Part shown: one piece after another, positions 35,581-42,460 of the stretch
Layout: every line of letters starts with the position of its first letter
How positions within the stretch are numbered: the first letter of the stretch is position 1
Origin: Ferruginibacter sp.
GTDB lineage: Bacteria > Bacteroidota > Bacteroidia > Chitinophagales > Chitinophagaceae
Assembly (NCBI GenBank): GCA_025963635.1
Contig: JAOQAK010000084.1
Location: 1 to 43,232 of the forward strand
Reading direction: 5' to 3'
DNA length: 43,232 nt
The notes under the pieces: model-generated
Told to the model about the DNA's origin: nothing
Seen by the model: only the letters and a program-made list of their open reading frames with translations
Databases searched by the model: none
Translations under genes and position numbers: made by a program

Positions 35581-36741
35581 ATGGAAAAACACTTACCATT
35601 AAAAGGGTTAACGGTCCTCGAATTCAGCCAGTACCTTTCGGGGCCGTCGGCAGGTTTACGGCTAGCCGACCTTGGGGCACGGGTGATTAAAATTGAGCGG
35701 CCGAAAGGTGGTGATGCTTGCCGGAAACTTGCCATAAAAGATCTGTGGGCCGATGATGGCAGCAGCTTATTGTTTCATACCATCAATCGTAATAAGGAAA
35801 GCTTTGCCGCCGATCTCAAAAGCCCTGAAGATATGCTGTTGATCAAAAGATTGATCAAAGAAGCCGATGTGGTGACCCATAATTTCCGGCCGGGTGTGAT
35901 GGACAAGGTTGGACTGGATTATCTATCCATGAAAGCAATCAATGAAAGGATCATTTACGCGGAGGTAACCGGCTATGGTACAACAGGGCCATGGAAAAAA
36001 AGGCCGGGCCAGGATTTGTTATTGCAATCAATGTCAGGCCTTGTATATACCAGTGGAAATGAAAATGACAATCCTATTCCATTCGGCATTGCCATTGCTG
36101 ACATCATTTGCGGCGCCCACCTGGTGCAGGGGATATTGGCTGCACTCATTCGCAGGCAGAAAAAAGGCGTTGGTGCACTGATTGAATTAAGCCTGCTGGA
36201 ATCTTTGCTTGATTTCCAGTTTGAGTTGCTTACTACCTACTACGCAAGTAAACAATTGCCTAAACGCAGCGCCGAAAACAATGCACATCCGCTGTTAAGT
36301 GCACCTTACGGAATTTATGCAACTACGGATGGGTTTCTTGCAATTGCTATGGTAAATATTCAACAGCTTGCAAATGCGCTGGATTGCGAGAGCCTGGCTC
36401 CCTTTTCACAGGAAGATACTTTCAGTTGCAGGGATGAAATAAAAAATATTCTTTCAAAACATATTGCAACAGCATCGTCGGCTTACTGGACTGAAAAACT
36501 GCATGCAAAAGATATCTGGGCAATGGAAGTGCTTGACTGGAATAAAATTAAAGATCATCCCGCCTACAAAATTTTGCAAATGGAACAAACCATCAGTACC
36601 GGAAATGGTAAAGAAATAGTTACCATCCGTTGCCCGATAAGGATCAACGGGCAAAGATTGTTTTCTGCCATTCCTGCGCCCGAGCTGGGAGCCAATAATA
36701 AAAAAATAATTGAAGCACTTTCCTCAAAAACAAACGCATGA
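35581..36741 (+). CDS. Class III CoA-transferase (CaiB/BaiF family), first copy
   Basis: Transfers CoA between carboxylic acids in the cytoplasm. The family start is clear (LKGLTVLEFSQYLSGPSAGLRLADLGARVIKIERP), followed by DVVTHNFRPGVMDKVGLDY and the catalytic Asp D174 in IAIADIICGAH. At 386 aa the length is typical of one subunit. It overlaps the next gene by 4 bp (ATGA), and the two proteins are close paralogues over their full length. Pairs of CaiB-type genes can form heteromeric enzymes such as benzylsuccinate (BbsEF) and malate (SmtAB) CoA-transferases. The acid substrate is unknown; context suggests a sugar-derived acid. Confidence 0.9.
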   Translation: MEKHLPLKGLTVLEFSQYLSGPSAGLRLADLGARVIKIERPKGGDACRKLAIKDLWADDGSSLLFHTINRNKESFAADLKSPEDMLLIKRLIKEADVVTHNFRPGVMDKVGLDYLSMKAINERIIYAEVTGYGTTGPWKKRPGQDLLLQSMSGLVYTSGNENDNPIPFGIAIADIICGAHLVQGILAALIRRQKKGVGALIELSLLESLLDFQFELLTTYYASKQLPKRSAENNAHPLLSAPYGIYATTDGFLAIAMVNIQQLANALDCESLAPFSQEDTFSCRDEIKNILSKHIATASSAYWTEKLHAKDIWAMEVLDWNKIKDHPAYKILQMEQTISTGNGKEIVTIRCPIRINGQRLFSAIPAPELGANNKKIIEALSSKTNA

Positions 36742-37895
36742 ATTTATTAGAAGACATTGTTGTAATAGATTTCAGCCAGTTTTTGTCCGGCCCTTCTGCA
36801 GGACTCCGGCTGGCGGATATGGGCGCCCAGGTGATCAAGGTTGAAAAACCCGGCATAGGTGATATCTGCAGGGAACTATATGTCTCCGACGTGATGATCC
36901 ATGGTGAGTCTACCATTTTTCACGCCATCAACAGGAACAAGCAAAGTTATATTGCTGATCTGAAAGCCAAAATTGACCTGCATAAAATCAAGCAACTCAT
37001 CGCCAAAGCCGATGTGTTGATTCACAATTTCCGGCCCGGTGTAATGGAGCGGCTGGGCTTGGATTATGCTACAGTAAAATTGATCAACCCATCTATTATT
37101 TATGCCGCCATTAGCGGGTATGGCAGTGAAGGCCCGTGGAAAGATCTTCCTGGCCAGGACCTCTTGTTACAAGCTGCGTCGGGTATGACCTGGCTCACCA
37201 ATGACAACGATAGTATGCCCACAGCCATGGGCGTTGCGGTGGTAGATATTCTGGCTGGTGCACACCTCGTGCAGGGCATCCTGGCTACGCTATACCAACG
37301 AACCATCAGCGGTGATGGAGCACTGGTGGAAGTCAGCATGTTTGAAAGCGCACTCGATTTTCAATTTGAAGTGCTTACCTGTTTTTTAAACGACAGCAAC
37401 CAGCTTCCCGTTCGTAGTGCCGTCAACAATGGACATGCCTATATTTCAGCCCCTTATGGCATTTATAAAACTAGTGACGGGCATCTTGCTTTGGCAATGG
37501 GGAATATCATGGTGCTTGCCCAACTCTTACAGTGCACTGACCTGGAAAAATATCCTGATAGCAGTGAATGGTTTACTAATCGCGACGAAATAAAAACAAT
37601 CCTGGCAGCACACCTGCTTACCCGTTCAACTGCAAGCTGGCTGGCCGTTTTGGAACCTGCCGACATATGGTGCTCCAATGTGCTGGACTACGGGCAACTG
37701 ATGGAAGAGGAAGGTTATAAAGTGTTAAACATGGAGCAAACAGTAACCACCAGCAATGGATTAAATATTTTAACAACCCGTTGCCCCATCAGGGTTGACG
37801 GTCAAATTGTAACTTCGCCCATAGGTGCACCCACATTGGGTGAACACAATGAACAGGTGGATAGGCAGTTTATGATAGGAATGGTTGAAGGTTAA
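36738..37895 (+). CDS. Class III CoA-transferase (CaiB/BaiF family), second copy
   Basis: Paralogue of the preceding gene: VVIDFSQFLSGPSAGLRLADMGAQVIKVEKP, DVLIHNFRPGVMERLGLDY and the catalytic Asp D170 in VAVVDILAGAH. Both copies keep this Asp, so both could be active, or they form a two-subunit enzyme. Translation is coupled to the first copy through the ATGA overlap. The final codons (..GMVEG stop) and the stop itself run into a GTTGAAGG-type repeat that fills the start of the next gap, so the natural C terminus may have been altered by the repeat. The gene ends the tight gene train that starts with GH127 at 29016. Confidence 0.9.
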   Translation: MNLLEDIVVIDFSQFLSGPSAGLRLADMGAQVIKVEKPGIGDICRELYVSDVMIHGESTIFHAINRNKQSYIADLKAKIDLHKIKQLIAKADVLIHNFRPGVMERLGLDYATVKLINPSIIYAAISGYGSEGPWKDLPGQDLLLQAASGMTWLTNDNDSMPTAMGVAVVDILAGAHLVQGILATLYQRTISGDGALVEVSMFESALDFQFEVLTCFLNDSNQLPVRSAVNNGHAYISAPYGIYKTSDGHLALAMGNIMVLAQLLQCTDLEKYPDSSEWFTNRDEIKTILAAHLLTRSTASWLAVLEPADIWCSNVLDYGQLMEEEGYKVLNMEQTVTTSNGLNILTTRCPIRVDGQIVTSPIGAPTLGEHNEQVDRQFMIGMVEG

Positions 37896-38170
37896 AGGTT
37901 GACGGTTCCAAGTTGAAAGTTGAAGGTTGAAGGTCAGTAGTCGTTAGAAGATCGAAAGTTGATAGCCGATAAAAAGTTTGGCGGAGAAGATGATGTGATA
38001 GCTGACAGCCGCTGATTGAATGTCGGTTGAATTAAACGCTTCAATTGCCCCGTTCTTCAGAACGGGGATTTAAACCAAAAAGAGCGTTTGGCTTTAGCCA
38101 AAAAACCATTTGAACGAAGTTAACGACCAACGATCAACAACCAACAACCAACAATCAACAACAAACCACA
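37882..38170. repeat. Composite intergenic repeat element with complementary ends and two hairpins
   Basis: The gap of 313 bp before the amidohydrolase gene is filled by repeat material. At its left end is a degenerate array of GTTGAAGG-like units (about 37882-37935). At its right end is a CAAC-rich array (about 38120-38166) that is roughly its complement. Between them lie two hairpins: CCCCGTTC-TTCA-GAACGGGG (38048-38067) and TTTGGC-TTTA-GCCAAA (38087-38102). No gene was seen here. Confidence 0.7.
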
Positions 38171-38208
38171 TTACCCCACCTTACTAAAAAAGAATAACAT
38201 TCGATTGC

Positions 38209-39063
38209 ATGCTCAAAAAATTGATTGATACCCATGTACATATCTGGGATTTTGAAAAGGCCGATTACGATTGGCTGAAAAATGATGAATCCATCTTAAA
38301 TCGTAATTACTCAATCGATGAATTTGATGAAGCCCGCGTGGAAGTTGGTATTACTGAAGCAGTGTTGGTGCAGGCGGCTAATAATTTTGAAGATACCGAT
38401 CATATGCTGGAAGTAGCTGGTGATAAAGATTGGGTAAGCGGGGTAGTAGGGTGGTTGCCTTTGATGAACCCCGGCCAAACTTTAAAAGCTCTTGAGGATA
38501 AATATGCACGCAATCCATTTTTCAAAGGGATAAGACACCTGGTACACGATGAGCCAGATCCACAATGGCTCTTGCAGGATGAAGTGATTGAGAGTTTAAA
38601 AATTCTGTCTTCATTTAATTTACCGTTTGATGTAGTGGCCGTTTTGCCCAAACATATTGAAACAGCAATGGAAGTGGCTAACAAAGTGCCCGGACTTAAA
38701 ATGGTTTTTGATCATATCAGCCAGCCTCCCATCAGCACCAAAGAAAAGTTTGGTCTTTGGGGGCAGTTGATGGAAGAAGCTGCTAACATGGACAACTTTT
38801 ATGTGAAAGTGTCCGGCCTGGGTAATACCAGTAAAAATTTCTATCAATGGACTGCAGCGGATATTACACCTTATATAGAATTTGCACTGGAGAAGTTTGG
38901 TTCCGACCGGTGTTTTTGCGGGGGCAACTGGCCGGTATCATTATTGGCAGAAAGTTTTACGAACACCTGGGAAGCTTATATAAAAGTGATTAGCTCTTTA
39001 TTAGATGAATCCCAGCAGGAAAAAGTTTTTTACACCAACGCACAAAAATTCTATCATTTGTAA
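38209..39063 (+). CDS. Amidohydrolase-2 family protein, sugar-lactonase-like (COG3618)
   Basis: Cytoplasmic TIM-barrel metal hydrolase of 284 aa. It begins KLIDTHVHIWDFEKADYDWL, with the His-x-His metal pair (H9, H11) and the D-WL motif of the group that includes L-fuconolactonase and L-rhamnono-1,4-lactonase. Further landmarks are VLVQAANNFEDTDHMLEVA, GIRHLVHDEPD, VFDHISQPP (conserved His-site) and CFCGGNWPVSLL near the C terminus, where the family normally has the final Asp/Asn residue. Likely converts a sugar lactone to the open acid. The oxidoreductase gene follows by 2 bp, which fits dehydrogenase plus lactonase as successive steps. Substrate inferred to be a deoxy or branched sugar lactone. 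Confidence 0.85.
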   Translation: MLKKLIDTHVHIWDFEKADYDWLKNDESILNRNYSIDEFDEARVEVGITEAVLVQAANNFEDTDHMLEVAGDKDWVSGVVGWLPLMNPGQTLKALEDKYARNPFFKGIRHLVHDEPDPQWLLQDEVIESLKILSSFNLPFDVVAVLPKHIETAMEVANKVPGLKMVFDHISQPPISTKEKFGLWGQLMEEAANMDNFYVKVSGLGNTSKNFYQWTAADITPYIEFALEKFGSDRCFCGGNWPVSLLAESFTNTWEAYIKVISSLLDESQQEKVFYTNAQKFYHL

Positions 39064-39065
39064 TA

Positions 39066-40139
39066 ATGAAAATCGATTATCAACCAGTACTTCCGCAAAC
39101 ACCAATGCCCATCATCATCATTGGGGCAAGTGGAATTGTAAAAGATGCGCATCTTCCTGCCTATCAAAAAGCGGGTTTTAATGTGGTGGCCATTACTAAC
39201 CGTACAAAAGAGAAAGCGGAAAAACTGGCGGCACAATTTAATATACCAATGGTGTACGACACGGTTGCGGACGCCGTAAAGAATGCGCCCTCTAATACAG
39301 TGTATGATATCACTATTATGCCCGATCAGTTTATTGAAACATTACACCAACTGCCCGATGGATCTGCAGTGTTGATTCAAAAGCCAATGGGAGACTACTT
39401 TGCACAATCAAACAATATCCTCGCTGTTTGTCGTGAAAAAAAGCTAGTGGCAGCCATTAACTGCCAGCTAAGGTTCGCACCTTTTGTAAGCGCCGCGAGA
39501 TGGATGATTGACCAGGGATTAATCGGTGAACTGTATGATATGGAAGTACGCGTTACCGTAAACACGCCGTGGGAATTGTTCCCGCATGTGATGATTCATC
39601 CAAGGCTCGAAATTCAATACCACAGTATTCATCATATCGACCTCGTGCGTTCTTTTTTGGGTGATCCAAAATCAGTGATGGCTAAAACATTAAAACATCC
39701 GGCTAAAAGTTTATCGTCTACCCGTTCCACCATCTTATTCGATTATGGCGATACCATACATGCGGTGATCAATACCAATCACGATCATATTTTTGGAGCC
39801 ACCCATGAAGAAAGTTTTATAAAATGGGAAGGAACCAAAGGTGCCATTAAAGCAACCATGGGCTTGTTAATGGACTATCCCAATGGAGTACCCGACAGTT
39901 TTGAGTATTGTTTGTTGGAACAAGGCAAACAGCCGCAATGGCAAAAGGTCGTTCTTGATGGATCCTGGTTCCCAGATGCTTTCATTGGTACCATGGCCAG
40001 CCTGATGCGTTATAAAGAGGGTTCATCAAACACATTGCCGACCAATGTCGAAGATGTGATCAAAACAATGGCGGTAGTGGAAAGCGCGTATATGTCGAGC
40101 GATGCAGGCGGAGTGGTGGTGGCGGAGAGATTTATGTGA
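39066..40139 (+). CDS. Gfo/Idh/MocA-family NAD(P)-dependent oxidoreductase
   Basis: Cytoplasmic sugar or inositol dehydrogenase-type protein of 357 aa. The Rossmann part has PIIIIGASGIVKDAHLPAYQKAGFNVVAITNRTKEKAEKLAAQF; the usual EKP motif is QKP here (VLIQKPMGDYF, near residue 105), which keeps the lysine. The C-terminal substrate domain has GELYDMEVRV and the H-x-x-D-type segment HSIHHIDLVRSFLGDP, which carries the catalytic His in this family. It starts 2 bp after the lactonase-like gene, so the two are one transcription unit. Likely oxidises a sugar at C1 to the lactone or interconverts a hydroxyl and keto group. The exact substrate cannot be told. Confidence 0.88.
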   Translation: MKIDYQPVLPQTPMPIIIIGASGIVKDAHLPAYQKAGFNVVAITNRTKEKAEKLAAQFNIPMVYDTVADAVKNAPSNTVYDITIMPDQFIETLHQLPDGSAVLIQKPMGDYFAQSNNILAVCREKKLVAAINCQLRFAPFVSAARWMIDQGLIGELYDMEVRVTVNTPWELFPHVMIHPRLEIQYHSIHHIDLVRSFLGDPKSVMAKTLKHPAKSLSSTRSTILFDYGDTIHAVINTNHDHIFGATHEESFIKWEGTKGAIKATMGLLMDYPNGVPDSFEYCLLEQGKQPQWQKVVLDGSWFPDAFIGTMASLMRYKEGSSNTLPTNVEDVIKTMAVVESAYMSSDAGGVVVAERFM

Positions 40140-40300
40140 AGTAGGGTGGAAGGTGAAAAGGTATATAAAGGAAATAAAGGAAGAAAGTAAAAAAAGTAAC
40201 GGGGGTAAAAAAGTTAGCGATGTTTCTGCTATTTACTGTCATTGTGTGCGGATGTGTAATTTCTTTTTGAACCCAGCGTTAGTTCCTGGTCAGCTTCACA

Positions 40301-40349
40301 GGCGTCGCACTCTTCAACTGTGGTGCATGAAGGAGCTTTTGAACGCTCC
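40301..40349 (+). repeat. Dispersed GGCGTCGCACTCTT repeat, copy 3, with hairpin
   Basis: GGCGTCGCACTCTT (40301-40314) and AAGGAGC (40330-40336) match copy 1 in order and spacing. GGAGC (40332-40336) pairs with GCTCC (40345-40349). It occupies part of the 400-bp gap between the oxidoreductase and MaoC genes. An open frame across this gap (40102-40524) is made of repeat sequence and is not called. Confidence 0.7.
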
Positions 40350-40403
40350 GTATTGGAAAAAATTTTACTTAAAAACAGTCTTCAGTATTGAAAAGACAAA
40401 AAA

Positions 40404-40423
40404 TATTCATTTGCAAATGAATA
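40404..40423. promoter_or_regulatory. 20-bp perfect palindrome, candidate operator
   Basis: TATTCATTTGCAAATGAATA is a perfect 20-bp dyad without a spacer, lying 117 bp before the MaoC start and outside the repeat families around it. Its symmetry and location suit a dimeric regulator controlling the MaoC-permease pair. No regulator gene is in the window and no second copy was noticed, so this is a candidate only. Confidence 0.5.
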
Positions 40424-40443
40424 CAAGAATTCTCAGGGTCAAG

Positions 40444-40502
40444 CCCCCCTCTCTTTTGGAGAGAGCCTGTCCCGAAAAAATCGGGAGGTTGGGGGTGAGG
40501 TC
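40444..40502 (+). repeat. Dispersed CCCTCTC-TTTTGGAGAG repeat, full copy
   Basis: CTCTC (40449-40453) pairs with GAGAG (40459-40463), then CCCGA-AAAAA-TCGGG forms a second hairpin, then GGTTGGGGGTGAGGTCC. The layout is the same as the in-frame copy at 26607-26668. It ends 37 bp before the MaoC start. Confidence 0.85.
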
Positions 40503-40539
40503 CTTAATCACTGTCAAAAATTAAACTAATCTACCAACC

Positions 40540-40980
40540 ATGTTTTTTAAATCAACCTTTTTCGAAGACTATATCCTCAACAGCAAAAGAATAACCCTTG
40601 GCAGAACCATCACTGAAACAGATTTTGTGGTACATGCCGGCCACACGGGCGATTTCTTCCCCCATCATATGGATGCGGAATGGTGTAAAACACAACCATT
40701 TAAACAACGTATCGCTCATGGCACCATGATCTTCAGTATCGGCATTGGTTTAACTGCTTCAGAAATTAATCCTGAAGCCATGTCCAAAGGGTACGACAGG
40801 CTACGGTTTGTAAAGCCCGTATTCATTGGTGATACTATCCATTCAGAAATAACCATCTCGGAAAAAAGCGATTCAAAAAAGCCCGGCTATGGAGCAGTAA
40901 CAGAACACGTTGAAATCATCAACCAGCATGGCGAACTGGTATTGGTATGCGAACATTTGTTGTCGGTAAAAAAGAGTTAA
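40540..40980 (+). CDS. MaoC-like hotdog enoyl-CoA hydratase/dehydratase
   Basis: Small cytoplasmic hotdog-fold enzyme (146 aa) acting on CoA thioesters by adding or removing water. The hydratase motif normally reads GDxNPxH; here it is GHTGDFFPHHMDAEW (residues ~34-48), keeping the catalytic Asp and His but replacing Asn by Phe. QRIAHGTMIFSIGIGL is the usual helix after it, and GYDRLRFVKPVFIGDTIHSEITI is the conserved strand pair. Relatives include mesaconyl-CoA and itaconyl-CoA hydratases. It comes 48 bp before the permease gene. Together with the CoA-transferases it implies that a CoA ester is dehydrated or hydrated in the pathway. Confidence 0.88.
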   Translation: MFFKSTFFEDYILNSKRITLGRTITETDFVVHAGHTGDFFPHHMDAEWCKTQPFKQRIAHGTMIFSIGIGLTASEINPEAMSKGYDRLRFVKPVFIGDTIHSEITISEKSDSKKPGYGAVTEHVEIINQHGELVLVCEHLLSVKKS

Positions 40981-41028
40981 TACCGGGAATATTATCATTA
41001 TCAATTAAACAACTATCAATTAACAATT

Positions 41029-42351
41029 ATGGCCTTAACGTCCCTGCCATCCGGCTCCGCTACATTGCATACTGAAACCGCAGATTCAGGAAGGAATAAA
41101 TTATTAGTGCCATTTATCCTGGTAACCAGCCTTTTCTTTCTATGGGGAATGGCACACAACCTCGATTCTATTTTAATTCCGCATTTAAAAAAGGCTTGTG
41201 AATTAAATAACCGGCAATCTACGCTCGTAGATACCGCCGTTTTTTTTGCTTATTTCCTGATGGCCATCCCTGCCGGGATGCTGCTTAAAAAATGGGGCTA
41301 CAAAAGCGGCATCATTACCGGCCTGCTCTTGTTTGCTGCCGGCGCATTTTTATTTGTGCCTGCGGCCAATACAAGAAGCTACGAACTTTTTTTGCTGGCA
41401 TTGTTTGTTATAGGGTGCGGACTAGCCATATTGGAAACTGCCGCTAATCCATATGCTGCCATATTGGGCGCCCCGGAAACTGCAGGGATCCGATTAAATC
41501 TTGCCGCATCCTTTAACGGTCTTGCTGCAACAGTTGCACCGCTCATTGGCACGGCTTTTATTTTATCAGGTGTAGAGCATTCAAGTGTGCAGTTGGCGGC
41601 AATGCCGGCTGCAGAAAAACTTGCCTATTTAAACAGTGAAGCATCAGCGGTTAAACTGCCGTACATCATTTTGGGAGCCGTACTATTGTTGGTGGCGTTT
41701 CTATTTTACTTTTTTCATTTTCCTGAAGTTAAAGGTGATACAAGTGTAAGCAAGCCAATGGAATTCATAAAAACCTTACGACACAAGCACCTTGCCTGGG
41801 CAGTAATTGCACAGTTTGCCTATGTGGGCGCACAGGTTTGCGTGACCAGCTTTTTTATAAGGATGGCAAAGCAAGGTGGCGGCATTGATGAAAAAACAGC
41901 AGGCTATTACCTCGGAGTGTACGGCTTATTATTTATGGGCGGTCGCTTTCTTGGCACCTTCCTGTTGAAGTTTATTGCTTCAAATAAATTGCTCACCATT
42001 TATGCCATCATCGCCGCTTTACTTTGCCTGCTGGCAATTACAGGACAAGGGGCTTATGTGATTTATTCATTGGGTGCATTGGGTTTTTTTATGTCCATCA
42101 TGTTTCCAACGATTTTTTCTTTGGGGATCAACGAACTCGGAAAGGATACAAAGATTGGATCCTCCTTACTGGTGATGTCAATTGTAGGTGGTGCTATATT
42201 TCCATACCTGATGGGTACGGTCATCGATATCTACGGCGATAATATTCAAATTGGGTACATCGTTCCGTTGGCCTGTTTTCTTGTGATCATCTTTTTCGGT
42301 GCGCAAGGCTATAAAGTAAAAATCCATGAAAAGCCTGTGGAACTCGTGTAA
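41029..42351 (+). CDS. MFS sugar permease, L-fucose:H+ symporter (FucP) type
   Basis: Inner-membrane proton symporter of 440 aa with about 12 hydrophobic helices. The FucP signature is plain: LVPFILVTSLFFLWGMAHNLDSILIPHLKKACELNNRQSTLVDTAVFFAYFLMAIPAGMLLKKWGYK, and LAILETAANPYAAILGAP in helix 4-5. The family carries L-fucose and other hexoses in Bacteroidota. There is no signal peptide, as expected. It follows the MaoC gene by 48 bp. Placed at the end of the oxidative/CoA gene set, it is likely to bring in the sugar that the set degrades, such as L-fucose, a methylated fucose, L-galactose or another RG-II deoxysugar; the choice is inference. Confidence 0.9.
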   Translation: MALTSLPSGSATLHTETADSGRNKLLVPFILVTSLFFLWGMAHNLDSILIPHLKKACELNNRQSTLVDTAVFFAYFLMAIPAGMLLKKWGYKSGIITGLLLFAAGAFLFVPAANTRSYELFLLALFVIGCGLAILETAANPYAAILGAPETAGIRLNLAASFNGLAATVAPLIGTAFILSGVEHSSVQLAAMPAAEKLAYLNSEASAVKLPYIILGAVLLLVAFLFYFFHFPEVKGDTSVSKPMEFIKTLRHKHLAWAVIAQFAYVGAQVCVTSFFIRMAKQGGGIDEKTAGYYLGVYGLLFMGGRFLGTFLLKFIASNKLLTIYAIIAALLCLLAITGQGAYVIYSLGALGFFMSIMFPTIFSLGINELGKDTKIGSSLLVMSIVGGAIFPYLMGTVIDIYGDNIQIGYIVPLACFLVIIFFGAQGYKVKIHEKPVELV

Positions 42352-42460
42352 CTGTAAACAAAAAAATAAAACGATCAATAGCCAAAAAGAAAGATGGGAA
42401 GCAAATGCCAATTCAATTCATTTATTTCCGTAGAAAGCCTGGAGCAAAATTCAAGATTCG

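Noticed and set aside
40102..40524. 140-codon open frame across the gap before MaoC
   Set aside because: It begins within the oxidoreductase gene in another frame, and its latter half is repeat sequence and hairpins.
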